NCBI GenBank assembly: GCA_024641245.1
Contig: JAHEDK010000008.1
Span: 29,885-93,884 of the forward strand
Direction of reading: 5' to 3'
Source: Actinomycetes bacterium
GTDB taxonomy: Bacteria; Actinomycetota; Acidimicrobiia; Spongiisociales; JAHEDJ01
Length of the DNA: 64,000 bases
Every line of letters begins with the position of its first letter. The first letter of the stretch is position 1. Shown in pieces: positions 1 to 8,910 of the stretch. The notes under the pieces are model-generated. The model ran no database searches and was not told the origin of the DNA. It saw only the letters and a list, made by a program, of their open reading frames with translations. Made by a program: the position numbers and the translations under genes.

Positions 1-243
1 CAGCTGATGCTCGTGCCCGGTAACGGCGTGCCTGAGTTGCCGGCGATCGTCCACGATTCGGCCCGGGTGGGCAACAACCTGATGATGGTCATCGACGAAG
101 GGGATGCCGCAGCAGGAATCGCCTGGGCGCAGCTGATGATGGTTGAGGGGATAGCCGAGGAGTACGCCCTCGGTGCAACGACCCTCGAGGACGTCTATAT
201 CCGTCTGACCGGCCACACTTCCGCGGAGCCGGACGGCACATGA
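1..243 (+). CDS. ABC transporter ATP-binding protein, C-terminal fragment
   Basis: The open frame runs in from the left edge and ends at TGA 241-243, so only about 80 C-terminal residues are visible. Walker motifs are outside the window. The tail ends in ALGATTLEDVYIRLTG, the usual close of ABC-2 type exporter ATPases. The stop overlaps the next ATG by 4 nt, and two membrane permeases follow, so this is the ATPase of a heteromeric ABC-2 exporter. The substrate cannot be told. Confidence 0.75.
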   Translation, partial: QLMLVPGNGVPELPAIVHDSARVGNNLMMVIDEGDAAAGIAWAQLMMVEGIAEEYALGATTLEDVYIRLTGHTSAEPDGT

Positions 244-1031
244 CGGCGACCGCGCACTCTATGCAGGTGATCCCGGTCAAGCGGTCCGGGCCGGTCCATT
301 GGCTTCGCAGCTACCGGGCCATGCTTCGCTGGCAACTCACCGACATGCGACTCCTGCTTCCGCTCACCGTCATGGTGCAACTCTTGTCTGGAGTCGGGCT
401 GGTCCTCGGATTCGGGTTGCTCATTTCCGACATCACGGAGTCCGTCGCCCTGTACCTATCTACCGGGGCAGTGGTCGTCACGCTGGTGCTCGTCGGGGTC
501 ATCATGGGCCCGCAATTGATCGCCCAGCAGAAGAGCTCCGGTTCGTACGATTTCATGTGGTCGTTGCCGGTGCCCCGCAGTTCGGCTTCTGCGGCCTGGG
601 TGACGCTCAACGTGTTCATTGCCCTGCCGGCGATGCTCGGCGCGCTGGGTGCGGCGATCTGGCGGTATGACGTGACATTCGAGGTGTCATTTATGGTCGC
701 CCCCGCCGTCGGACTCACCCTGCTGACCGGCACACTGATCGGGTATGCTATTGCCCACGCCGTTCCCAAGCCCGATATCACACAGCTGATTTCGCAGCTC
801 TTGATCTTCGTCATATTCGGTTTCTCGCCGATCAGCTATCCGATCGAGAACCTGCCCGGCTGGCTGGCGACTGTGAATGAGTACCTCCCGTTCTATCCGA
901 TGGCCAACGTCGTGCGTGACTCGTTGACCAACGGAATAGTGACGGAGGTGGGGCGTTCCTATGTGATTCTCGGTGTTTGGGCTTTGGGTGCGGCCATGGT
1001 TGCCGGCTGGGTGTTGAGGAGGCGGAAGTGA
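240..1031 (+). CDS. ABC-2 type transporter permease
   Basis: 263-aa integral membrane protein with about six hydrophobic segments after a cytosolic start. Near residues 85-110 it has MGPQLIAQQKSSGSYDF followed by MWSLPVPR, which is typical of ABC-2 permeases. Its ATG overlaps the stop of the ATPase gene and its TGA overlaps the GTG of the next permease, so the three genes are translationally coupled. It pairs with the following paralogue, giving an ATPase with two different membrane subunits. Function is export or efflux, substrate unknown. Confidence 0.85.
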   Translation: MTATAHSMQVIPVKRSGPVHWLRSYRAMLRWQLTDMRLLLPLTVMVQLLSGVGLVLGFGLLISDITESVALYLSTGAVVVTLVLVGVIMGPQLIAQQKSSGSYDFMWSLPVPRSSASAAWVTLNVFIALPAMLGALGAAIWRYDVTFEVSFMVAPAVGLTLLTGTLIGYAIAHAVPKPDITQLISQLLIFVIFGFSPISYPIENLPGWLATVNEYLPFYPMANVVRDSLTNGIVTEVGRSYVILGVWALGAAMVAGWVLRRRK

Positions 1032-1807
1032 ACGCCGCCATGCACTCGCCCGTCGTGCGGTCCGGGTCTTCCTACTGGCTCGGTAGCTACCGGTCGATGC
1101 TGCGCTTCGAGCTGATCAACATGCGGACGTTCCTGGCGTTCGCTCTTGTCATCCAGATTCTCACCGGAGCGGGGATGGCTTTTCTCTACGGCTTCTACAT
1201 CGGAGAAATGCCTGCGACCGCACGGATGTTCATCGTGACCGGGATTCCGGCGCTGGCGCTGGTACCGATCGGCCTCGTCATGGTTCCCGCCTCGATAATG
1301 ATGCACAAGATCCGCGACACCTACGACTTCGTTTGGTCGCTTCCCGTTCCGCGCATGACGTCGGCGGCAGCCACGTTCACGGTGTTCACCGCGCTGGCGA
1401 TTCCCGGCACGGCCATTGCCTTGATCGTGGCCGATCTCTACTACGACGTCACCCTGGTCTGGTCCTGGGCGCTGATTCCGGCAGTGTTGCTGACGTCACT
1501 GATGGCGACCTCGGTCGGTTTTGCGATGGCGCACGCCATTCCCGAGCCTCGCTTCACCAACCTGTTCACCAACATCGTCATGTTCATGGCCATGCTGTTC
1601 GCGCCGATAGTGGTGCCGATCGCCCAGTTCCCGGAGTGGTGGGCCTCGGTGCACCGGGTGTTGCCGTTCTATCACATGGCCCAGATCATCCGTGCCTCCT
1701 TGTCGAACGGTCTCGTGGAGTCGGTTGGCACATCGTGGGCTGTGCTGACGACCTGGACGGTTGGGGCTTGGCTGCTCGCCGGATGGGTGGTCGGTCGCCG
1801 CAAGTGA
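1028..1807 (+). CDS. ABC-2 type transporter permease (second subunit)
   Basis: 259-aa paralogue of the preceding permease. They share the N-terminal pattern (W or Y-W-L-S-Y-R-ML-RWxL), the SYDF/TYDF-VWSLPVPR segment and the C-terminal LP-FYPMA or FYHMA segment. I start at GTG 1028, which overlaps the previous TGA and has GAGGAGG five bases upstream. An in-frame ATG at 1040 is too far from that site. It is likely the second membrane half of the exporter. The two permeases look like a tandem duplication that has diverged. Confidence 0.83.
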   Translation: MNAAMHSPVVRSGSSYWLGSYRSMLRFELINMRTFLAFALVIQILTGAGMAFLYGFYIGEMPATARMFIVTGIPALALVPIGLVMVPASIMMHKIRDTYDFVWSLPVPRMTSAAATFTVFTALAIPGTAIALIVADLYYDVTLVWSWALIPAVLLTSLMATSVGFAMAHAIPEPRFTNLFTNIVMFMAMLFAPIVVPIAQFPEWWASVHRVLPFYHMAQIIRASLSNGLVESVGTSWAVLTTWTVGAWLLAGWVVGRRK

Positions 1808-1878
1808 GCGGTTGGGCGAAACCATCGATGACCGCCCTCGGTTAGTGTCGTGACTTCGTAGGCTCGGAGGTCAACGCG

Positions 1879-4011
1879 ATGGATCGAATCGCCCGGATAA
1901 TCGTCGAGCATTCCAGGCGTATCCTGGCCGTCACCGGCTTGGTCACGCTGCTGTCGCTTCTGATGCTGTTCCGCATGGACTTCAACGCGGACGTTTCCTC
2001 ATTCATCATCGAGGGCAGCGCGGTCGGCAGGGATTTCGCCGATCTGCAGGACAAGTACGCCACCTCTGATCCCATCAACGTCGTCATCTCCTTGCCGGCC
2101 GGGCAGTCGTTCACGGAGAAGGCTTCGCTGTTGTCCTTGCTCGAGATCCGCAATGATCTGGCCGTGATGCCTGGCGTCACTTCGGTCGCCTCGCTGATCC
2201 CCGATGTGAATCCCCTCACCGGCACGCCGGTTACTGCGGCGATGCTGAATCTTGCACCGGATGAACAGCTCGCCGGTCTGCTCGACACGAATCCGCTGGC
2301 CGAAGTGTTTGTCAGTGAGGATGGCCGGCACTCGATGTTGATGGTTGTGCCCGACGACGACGGCATGTCCATGGCGCTGGACCTCGCCGACTACCGGCCG
2401 CCCGCCGGCATCGACCTCGTTCTGTCCGGCAACCCGGTCATCTTCGCCAAAGTGATCGATATCCTTTCCTTCTTCTTACTGGTGATTCCACCAATTGTGA
2501 TGGTGTTGCTCATCGGCACCTTCTATGCCACGATCGGGGATCGGCGCTTGAGTGTGCTGGCGCTCGTGCCGGCTCTGCTCGGCGCCGTTTGGACCTTCGG
2601 ATTCATCTTTGCCCTCGGCCGCCAGATCGACGTGGTGACGGTCATCGTTCCCATCTTCGTAATCGTCATGGGCTCCGCCGACGGCCTTCACTTCGTGACC
2701 CACTTCCAGGAGGTCGCCGAGCGATCAATCGATCCGGTGGAGCGGGTTCGATCTGCATTGCGACACGTCGGGGTTCCGATGATCCTTACGACGGTTTCTA
2801 CCGCGGCCGGGTTCTTGTCTCTGACCTTCACCGACGTTCGCCCGATTCGTCAAATGGGATTGTTCGCCGCCACCGGAATCGTGTTCGCCGGGATCATCTC
2901 TTTCTTCTCGCTCCCGGCGCTGTTGAGCCGCCTCGCGATCGATGCCAAACACCACACTGCCATCCTCGGCCCGAAGGTGACTGCAGCACTGAAGCGGCTC
3001 GTTCTGACCAGGATCCCGGCCCTCGCATTGACCGTCGGCCTCGTTGTCTTCGCGATCCTGACCATCCCTCGACTGACCGTCGACGCGGATCAGTTGTTCT
3101 TCTTCAAGGACAACGATCCGGTGCGGGAAGCGTTTGTCAGAACCGAGGCACTCTTCGGTGGAGCAACCCCGCTCACCGGCGAGTTCGCGTTCGATCCTGC
3201 CGGCGGCGCCGGGCAGCTCGGTGCGGTCCTGACGGTGTCGCGACAGATGGAGGCTCTGCCCGGGGTGCGGACCGTGTTCTCGCTGGCCGACATGGCAGCA
3301 GCATTGCCGACCGAACAGGTGGAAGCGGTCTTGAGCGGGGAGGTGGAGCTCCCGCTCGGGAGCATGGTGTCTGAAGACGGACTGAGGTTCATGTTGTTGC
3401 CGTCGGGATTCAGCAATGAAGATCTTCAGGGTTGGCTCGACTTCGTGGACGAGAACGATGAGGTGCGCGTGCTGACCGGAATGCCGATCATCTGGGATGA
3501 GATCGCTCGATTGGTGCTGACCGCTCAGGTGGTGTCGCTCGTTGTCGCCTTTCTGCTCGTGTTCGTGATGTTGATGATCGCCTACCGTCGCCTCAGGGAA
3601 ACGCTGGTGTCGTTGGTCCCCGTGACGCTCACCATTGCCACTTTGCTCGGTTTCGTGGCGATATCCGGGATCCAGCTCAATCTGTTGACGGCGATTATCT
3701 CGAGCATCGTGCTCGGGGTTGGCATCGACTACTCGATCCACTTCGTGGCGGCAATCGACAACGCCAGGGGAGAGGGCGATGGATACGTGCTGCGGGCCAT
3801 CGACCGCGCCGGGCGCCCGATCGTCGCCAACGCGCTCGGCATTGCGATAGCTTTGAGCGCCCTGTGGTTATCGCCGCTGGCCATACATCCACAGGTATCG
3901 ATGATCATGTGGGTTTCGATGGTGACGGCCGCGCTGTCGGCGCTGCTCATAATTCCGGCCCTGCTACCCCGCGCCGGGGTCCGGCCGGTGAACGGCGTCG
4001 ATCCGGACTAG
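1879..4011 (+). CDS. RND/MMPL-superfamily transporter
   Basis: 710-aa membrane protein built as two similar halves. Each half has one N-terminal helix, a periplasmic or extracytoplasmic loop, then a bundle of about five helices. Signature segments are VIVMGSADGLHFVTHF in the first half and GVGIDYSIHFVAAI in the second, both with the Asp expected of proton-coupled RND/MMPL carriers. GGAGG lies 8 nt before the ATG. It follows the ABC exporter in the same direction with a 71-bp gap. The substrate is probably a lipid or other hydrophobic molecule, by family only. Confidence 0.85.
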   Translation: MDRIARIIVEHSRRILAVTGLVTLLSLLMLFRMDFNADVSSFIIEGSAVGRDFADLQDKYATSDPINVVISLPAGQSFTEKASLLSLLEIRNDLAVMPGVTSVASLIPDVNPLTGTPVTAAMLNLAPDEQLAGLLDTNPLAEVFVSEDGRHSMLMVVPDDDGMSMALDLADYRPPAGIDLVLSGNPVIFAKVIDILSFFLLVIPPIVMVLLIGTFYATIGDRRLSVLALVPALLGAVWTFGFIFALGRQIDVVTVIVPIFVIVMGSADGLHFVTHFQEVAERSIDPVERVRSALRHVGVPMILTTVSTAAGFLSLTFTDVRPIRQMGLFAATGIVFAGIISFFSLPALLSRLAIDAKHHTAILGPKVTAALKRLVLTRIPALALTVGLVVFAILTIPRLTVDADQLFFFKDNDPVREAFVRTEALFGGATPLTGEFAFDPAGGAGQLGAVLTVSRQMEALPGVRTVFSLADMAAALPTEQVEAVLSGEVELPLGSMVSEDGLRFMLLPSGFSNEDLQGWLDFVDENDEVRVLTGMPIIWDEIARLVLTAQVVSLVVAFLLVFVMLMIAYRRLRETLVSLVPVTLTIATLLGFVAISGIQLNLLTAIISSIVLGVGIDYSIHFVAAIDNARGEGDGYVLRAIDRAGRPIVANALGIAIALSALWLSPLAIHPQVSMIMWVSMVTAALSALLIIPALLPRAGVRPVNGVDPD

Positions 4012-4382
4012 TCGTCGAGATTGAGTAGACGGCGTACCTGCGTGCGGAGGTGGGCCGGAGCGAACGGTTTGCCGATGAATGCAGAGGCGTTGGTAACGTT
4101 GGCTCTCCCGCTGATCGCGTCGTGGTCGTGCGCCGACATGATCAGAACCGGAATCAGCTTTGTCCGCTCGTCTTCGCGCAGTCGGGCCAGGATTTCCCAG
4201 CCGTCGACATCGGGCAGCGCGATGTCCAGGATGATGAGGTCCGGGACATGCTCGAAGCTGGCGACCAGGCCCGATTCTCCGTCTACCTCGGTGAGCACTT
4301 CATACCCCTCCCGGCCCAGCGCGATCTCGAGGAGTCGCAGCGTGGCGGGGGCGTCGTCGATGACAAGAATGCGGTGGGTCAC
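4008..4382 (-). CDS. Single-domain response regulator receiver (CheY-like)
   Basis: 124 aa consisting only of a receiver domain, with no output domain. Acidic pocket D9/D10, phosphoacceptor D53 (LILDIALPDVDG), S83 and K105 (GKPFAPAHL) are all present, so phosphotransfer should work. The start is GTG 4380-4382. The last codons overlap the 3' end of the convergent MMPL-type gene by 4 nt. No kinase gene is adjacent. It could act as a phosphorelay intermediate or by protein contact. Confidence 0.85.
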   Translation of the reverse strand: MTHRILVIDDAPATLRLLEIALGREGYEVLTEVDGESGLVASFEHVPDLIILDIALPDVDGWEILARLREDERTKLIPVLIMSAHDHDAISGRANVTNASAFIGKPFAPAHLRTQVRRLLNLDD

Positions 4383-4596
4383 TGTCTCCTACTCGGGTCG
4401 CGACGTCGGAGGGATTCTGGCACGACGGGAGAACACTTGCAGCATTCGCCGCCAACGTGAGCACAGCCGGGCCCCCGGTGGACCGGCCGTCCACTCCGAG
4501 CACCGCGATGCAGAGCCCGAGGTTGCGGTGCCTGGCTGGTCGCCGGTAATCCGTTTCGGCGGCCGGTCGAATCAACTTGTCGAAGGTGATGGCCAC
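4300..4596 (-). CDS. Possible small protein upstream of the response regulator
   Basis: In the 362-bp space before the response regulator a perfect AAGGAGG (complement of 4603-4609) lies 6 nt before a GTG. The opened frame begins VAITFDKLIRPAAETDYRRP and runs 98 codons, but its last 83 nt overlap the regulator gene. Another frame ends in TGA exactly at the regulator's GTG. A real small gene may therefore exist with a different 3' end, for instance after a sequencing indel. No family is recognised, and outside the ribosome-binding site the evidence is weak. Confidence 0.25.
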   Translation of the reverse strand: MAITFDKLIRPAAETDYRRPARHRNLGLCIAVLGVDGRSTGGPAVLTLAANAASVLPSCQNPSDVATRVGDSDPPHSCHRRRPRHAATPRDRAGPGGV

Positions 4597-4744
4597 GATG
4601 GACCTCCTTGGTAGATGCACCTTTCATGAGTGAGAACTCCGTCGCCGGGCGTACTGTCTGCATTGTCGGGTGGGTGACAGAGATGGCGTTGGGGCGGTGA
4701 ACACTTGCAGTGGATGGAGCCAACCGGTCGGGCGCTAGTGTCGT

Positions 4745-5278
4745 GTGTCGATGCGTGCTTCCGTCTTCATCGCAACCACCACCGACGGGTTCATCGCTCG
4801 CGAGGACGGTGGACTCGACTGGCTGACCCGAGCCGACCCGGGCGATGAGGACTACGGGTTCGAGGACTTCATGGACTCCGTCGAAGCGCTGGTCATGGGC
4901 CGCAAGACGTTTGACTTCGTGCTGACGACCGGCGAGTGGGCGTACGGCAAGACACCGGTATTTGTCCTGACCAATCGCCGGCTCGAACTTCCTCCCAGAT
5001 TCCCGGGACGGGTTGAGCCGATGGCACTCTCGCCGGCGGCCGTCGCCGGGGAACTCGATCGTCGCGGCATCGAGGATGTCTACGTTGATGGGGGCGAGAC
5101 CATCCAGAGCTTCTTGCGCGCTGGTCTCGTGCGCCGGATGATCGTCACGCGATTGCCCGTCCTCATCGGAACCGGCATCTCGTTGTTCGGTGACCTCGAC
5201 ACCGACGTCGATCTGCGACTGGTCAGGTCAACTGCGTATGAGAATGGTTGGGTGCAACTCGAATACGAGGTCGTTTAG
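4745..5278 (+). CDS. Dihydrofolate reductase family protein (RibD C-terminal type)
   Basis: 177 aa with the RibD_C/DHFR-like fold pattern. The N-terminal strand VFIATTTDGFIARED is followed by MGRKTFDFVL, then the dinucleotide-binding strand DVYVDGGETIQSFLRAGLVRRMIVTRLPVLIGTG. The family uses NAD(P)H to reduce pteridine-like or other heterocyclic substrates, and many members are stand-alone with unknown substrate. Start GTG 4745 is as given; an ATG at 4751 is an alternative, and neither has a strong ribosome site. It is monocistronic and convergent with the next gene. Confidence 0.8.
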   Translation: MSMRASVFIATTTDGFIAREDGGLDWLTRADPGDEDYGFEDFMDSVEALVMGRKTFDFVLTTGEWAYGKTPVFVLTNRRLELPPRFPGRVEPMALSPAAVAGELDRRGIEDVYVDGGETIQSFLRAGLVRRMIVTRLPVLIGTGISLFGDLDTDVDLRLVRSTAYENGWVQLEYEVV

Positions 5279-5281
5279 AGG

Positions 5282-5782
5282 CTATGTAGCGGCGATCCCA
5301 GCAGCCGGGTCTGCACCATCGATCGGTGGTTCTCGCTCGACGTGCAACGGAGCCTCCGTCCGAATCGGCGACAAGGTGACGAGGGCGACGGCACAGAGCG
5401 CTTCCACGCCCTCGGCCACGTCGTATACGCGCGATTCGCAGAACGTGAGTGTCTTGCCTGGTCGGAGGACTTCAGCTCTCGCAACCAGCCGTTGGCCGCG
5501 GGCCGGAGCCATGAAGCTGATCTTGTATTCCGCGGTGACCGCTCCGCGGCCGGGCGGCATCAGTGTTGATGCGGCACCACCGGCCGCGTTGTCGGCCAGC
5601 GCCGAGATCGCGCCGGCATGTATCACACCTGAGTGCTGATCCAGATCCGGCCGGTGCGTGAGTGTGAGTTCACACCGGCCGGGCGAGAACGAGGTCACCT
5701 CGACGCCGAGCAGGTGCATGAAGGGTTGGGAGGCAAACATCCCCTCCAGCCAGAGAGCCTGCTCACCTTCGATCTGTGACAT
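5282..5782 (-). CDS. PaaI-family hotdog thioesterase
   Basis: 166 aa. The segment HSGVIHAGAISALADNAAGGAA matches the hotdog-fold PaaI/YbgC-like acyl-CoA thioesterases, and YKISFMAPARGQRLVARAEV gives the conserved second half. The start is set at ATG 5780-5782 because GGAGGAG lies directly upstream; the longer open frame has no such site. Such enzymes hydrolyse aryl- or acyl-CoA esters in the cytosol. The stop lies 3 bp from the stop of the convergent reductase gene. Confidence 0.82.
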   Translation of the reverse strand: MSQIEGEQALWLEGMFASQPFMHLLGVEVTSFSPGRCELTLTHRPDLDQHSGVIHAGAISALADNAAGGAASTLMPPGRGAVTAEYKISFMAPARGQRLVARAEVLRPGKTLTFCESRVYDVAEGVEALCAVALVTLSPIRTEAPLHVEREPPIDGADPAAGIAAT

Positions 5783-5948
5783 CCGGTCTCCTCCCATGGT
5801 GCATTCAGCATATGCCAATGCTGATTGACCCGGGGGCCGGGCGGTGGGTGGCCGGCAAGGCGGCTCGCACCATCGATCGACGATTTCGGCTACCTCGATG
5901 CCGGGTAGGGTCGTCGTGTCACGAAGAAACAGCAGAGGAGGCACAGCC

Positions 5949-6296
5949 GTGTCCGACGAAATGGAAGTGGGGATGGCCTCTGAGCTCCCTCCCGGCACCG
6001 TGGTGGGCGCCGGTCCCTACGCAGTCGGCAACGCCGATGCGTTGTTTGCCGTCGGTCGTCGATGCCGGCACCTCTACGCCGACCTCGCCCACGGAAGTAT
6101 CGACGAAGCCGGGTGCCTGGTCTGCCCCTGGCACGGGGCCAAATACAACGTGGAATCCGGCAGGATGGTGCGCGGCCCCCAGGGTATCTTCGCCAGGATC
6201 CCCGGCCTCGGGACCGCCTTCAAAGCCCTGACCCTGGTGCTGCCGCTTCGGCGCGGCCGCGTCGCCGAAAGGGACGGAACCCTCTACGTCGAGTAG
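5949..6296 (+). CDS. Rieske-type [2Fe-2S] ferredoxin
   Basis: 115-aa soluble Rieske domain. Cluster ligands are C39-R-H41 and C59-P-W-H62, a complete C-x-H...C-x-x-H set. GTG 5949 is chosen because GGAGG stands 7 nt upstream. There is no membrane helix, so it resembles the small ferredoxin of dioxygenase or nitrite-reductase systems rather than a bc-complex subunit. No oxygenase is nearby, and its redox partner is unknown. After the second ligand pair comes a basic tail ending GTLYVE. Confidence 0.85.
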   Translation: MSDEMEVGMASELPPGTVVGAGPYAVGNADALFAVGRRCRHLYADLAHGSIDEAGCLVCPWHGAKYNVESGRMVRGPQGIFARIPGLGTAFKALTLVLPLRRGRVAERDGTLYVE

Positions 6297-6404
6297 GTCG
6301 GGTGTGAAGGGGTTCGCTTGGGCTTAGAACGCGCAGAGGTCGGCGTGAACTCCGAGGCCTGTCCTCGATCGGGATGCTCTGGTGGCTCCACGCTGCTCGT
6401 TCGT

Positions 6405-7125
6405 CTAGGTCTGTCCCGACAGGCTGGGAATTCTCGCTTCGGAGCTGAACCCAACCGAGCTGAATCCCTTGAATAGCAGCCATCCGGTGAGGAACAGCTC
6501 GTTCGCGACTATCGGCAGATAGAGAATCATCGCCGGCTCAAAGCCCTGCGTCAGGTCGGGTACGCCAAATGCATTGGCCGCGATCAACGACGCGATGGCA
6601 AGGAGACCCCAGATCGAAATGAATCGCGGAACGAGTTCCGTCCGCAACAAAAGGTTATACAAGGCGATGCCACCCAAAATGAAGGCAATCGTGGCGATCA
6701 CATTCGCCGCGTCACGCTGCGCAAACGCCAGGACGCTGAGGTTCTCAAGGCCGGCCGCGTCGGCAGCACCCCATAGCGAGGTACTTCTCACTCAGATCGA
6801 TGATCGACAGCGAGCTGACTTTGCTAACCATGAAGAAGGCACCCTCGAGCACCCGGAGCCCCACATAGAAAAGGGCTACGCCTTCGCTGAACTTCCTCAA
6901 GAGTGGATACAGCATTACTGCTATGCCGATGACGGCTATGTCGTTGACCAGCTCAATGAGCACGCCCCAAACGACCTGCGCTCTGTCCGGGTAGGCATTG
7001 AGAAGGTAGTCCGATTCGCCGAGGATGGCTCCGGTGATCTCGCTGCCGATGAAGACGCCGGCGTAACTGATCAGGAAGAGTGCGCCGACGATTCGTGCCG
7101 TCTTCTTGTTTGTTGATACAGGCAA
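6405..7125 (-). pseudogene. DUF4386 family membrane protein, frameshifted
   Basis: Two minus-strand frames together make one DUF4386-type membrane protein of about 235 aa. The N-terminal part (start TTG 7123-7125) reads KKTARIVGALFLISYAGVF and ends in SSLSIIDLSEKYLAMG. The C-terminal part resumes in another frame as AADAAGLENLSVLAFAQRD and runs to 6405. The switch falls at the TGGGGT run around 6768-6775, so a single-base indel in a G tract would restore the frame. It is either a recent pseudogene or an assembly error. About six hydrophobic segments remain; the function of the family is unknown. Confidence 0.75.
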
Positions 7126-7335
7126 GTCCTTCGCCCTTCACTCGCGGCGCCGTGGCGACCTGCCCGGCGCGTCATCTCTCCCTTGTACCAACCAAGGTGC
7201 CTGAGGAGTAAAGGCAAACGTCCCCGATGGGTCTGGGTCGAGCCTTTAGTGCCTAGTGCCTCATGTCCTTCCCACAGAGGTGGTTGACGGTTGCGGCCTA
7301 TCGGTGGGTTGCCGTCGAGTGCGCTATGGGGTTGG

Positions 7336-8862
7336 TCATGGCGACTCCTCGATGTAGTCCTGTTTGATGATGCGGCGCAGCGTCTTCCCGGCCACGCTGC
7401 GGGGGAAGGCATCGAGCACCAGGACCTCGCTCACCTTCTGGAAGCGTGCCGCCACGCGTTCGTTCACCCAGTCGCGCACGTCGCCGCCGGAGGCTGAGGA
7501 ACCAGGGGTCAATACGACGGCGGCGATGGGTGTTTCGCCCCAGCGCGCGTGGGGCACGCCGAACACTGCTACGTCCGTCACCTCGGGATGCTGCACGATG
7601 ATCTCCTCGATATCGCGCGGATATACGTTTACTCCGCCGGAGATGATCAGGTCCTTCTTGCGATCGACGAGAAACAAGAAACCATCGTCGTCGACGTAGC
7701 CGAGATCGCCCGAGTAGAGCCAGCCATCCTTGATCGCTTCGGCGGTCAGGTCGGGGCGTTTGTAGTAGCCGGGCATGGTGATCGGGCCTCGCCCAATGAT
7801 CTCGCCGACCTCGCCGGAAGGTAGATCCTTGCTCTGATCGCTCACGATCCGCATCTCATAGAGCGGGGGCGGGATGCCGACCGAGCCGGGCTTCGACTCG
7901 TAGTCGTCGCGATCGAGGATCGTCACGAATCCTTCGGTCAGTCCGTAGAGCTCGGAGAACCGGTTCGGCAGGCGACGGGCCAGTTCTTGTTTGTGCTCGA
8001 GCAGGAGTGGGGCACCGACCGATCCGATCATCTCGAGGCTCGGGAGGTGGTCCTCGTTGAAGTCGTCGTGCGCAAGGAGGTCGATTATCTGGGAAGGCAC
8101 GAGCATGACGTGGGTCACACCCTCGGATCCCATCGAGTCGATCATCCGACGGGCGTCGAATGATGGATGCAGCACATAGGTACAGCCGAGGTAGAAAGCC
8201 GGCATCAGAGTTAGGAAAGCCCCATTGAATACAAGCGACCCGGAGTGCAGTATCACGCTCTCCGGTTTGATCCGATATGACGAGGCGAAGCCCGTGCAGT
8301 AGGCCTCGCGAATCTGGTGCGTGTGGACGATGCCCTTGGGAAGGCCGGTCGTGCCGGAGCTGTAGATGATGTTGTATGTGTCGTCCCGGTCGATCACGAC
8401 CCCTTGCGGTTCGGCGTCGGAGGCGAGGTCGGTCAATGCTCGATACGATCGGAATCCCGGTAGTTCCGCGTCGATCAAGAGGAAGCGGTCGTCCGGTACA
8501 GCCGTGAGGACCTCGCGCACTTCGTCGAGGTGCGGCGCCATGTCGGCCTGGCTGATGACGGCCACGGAGTCGGAGTCGTTTATCAGGTTCGACAGGCCCT
8601 CGCCGCGCAGCAGCGGGCTGAGCGGTACCACCACCATGCCGGTCTTGGCGACGGCTTGATACACCTCGAGGACCTCGAGAGAATTGCCGAGAATTGTGGC
8701 GACCTTGTCGCCCTTCCTCAAGCCCAGACCCGCCAGGGCGTTGGCGAGTCGGTTGACGCGAGCGTTGAACTCCGAGAACGTGAGCCGGTGATCCTCGAAG
8801 ACGACTGCCAGCTTGTCCGGCTTGTGGCGGGTGTGTCGGATCAGCAGCGTGTTGATGGGCAT
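7336..8862 (-). CDS. AMP-dependent acyl-CoA synthetase/ligase
   Basis: 508 aa, ANL superfamily. The phosphate-binding loop [16 protein letters not shown], the core ELYGLTEG, the hinge [21 protein letters not shown] and the C-terminal lysine region [11 protein letters not shown] are all intact. It activates a carboxylic acid with ATP to an acyl-adenylate and transfers it to CoA. The acid is not predictable from sequence. AGGAGG lies 4 nt before the ATG. It sits 48 bp downstream of a branched-chain-type solute-binding protein on the same strand, suggesting uptake and activation of the same acid. Confidence 0.88.
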   Translation of the reverse strand: MPINTLLIRHTRHKPDKLAVVFEDHRLTFSEFNARVNRLANALAGLGLRKGDKVATILGNSLEVLEVYQAVAKTGMVVVPLSPLLRGEGLSNLINDSDSVAVISQADMAPHLDEVREVLTAVPDDRFLLIDAELPGFRSYRALTDLASDAEPQGVVIDRDDTYNIIYSSGTTGLPKGIVHTHQIREAYCTGFASSYRIKPESVILHSGSLVFNGAFLTLMPAFYLGCTYVLHPSFDARRMIDSMGSEGVTHVMLVPSQIIDLLAHDDFNEDHLPSLEMIGSVGAPLLLEHKQELARRLPNRFSELYGLTEGFVTILDRDDYESKPGSVGIPPPLYEMRIVSDQSKDLPSGEVGEIIGRGPITMPGYYKRPDLTAEAIKDGWLYSGDLGYVDDDGFLFLVDRKKDLIISGGVNVYPRDIEEIIVQHPEVTDVAVFGVPHARWGETPIAAVVLTPGSSASGGDVRDWVNERVAARFQKVSEVLVLDAFPRSVAGKTLRRIIKQDYIEESP

Positions 8863-8910
8863 CGAGCCTCCTATGACCCTGGGAGCGCAATGGATTGTGC
8901 TCGGGTGCGC

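Noticed and set aside
2725..3741. 338-codon minus-strand ORF opposite the RND/MMPL gene
   Set aside because: It is rich in Arg, His, Glu and Gln, typical of an antisense frame of a high-GC gene, and the plus-strand gene has clear family motifs.
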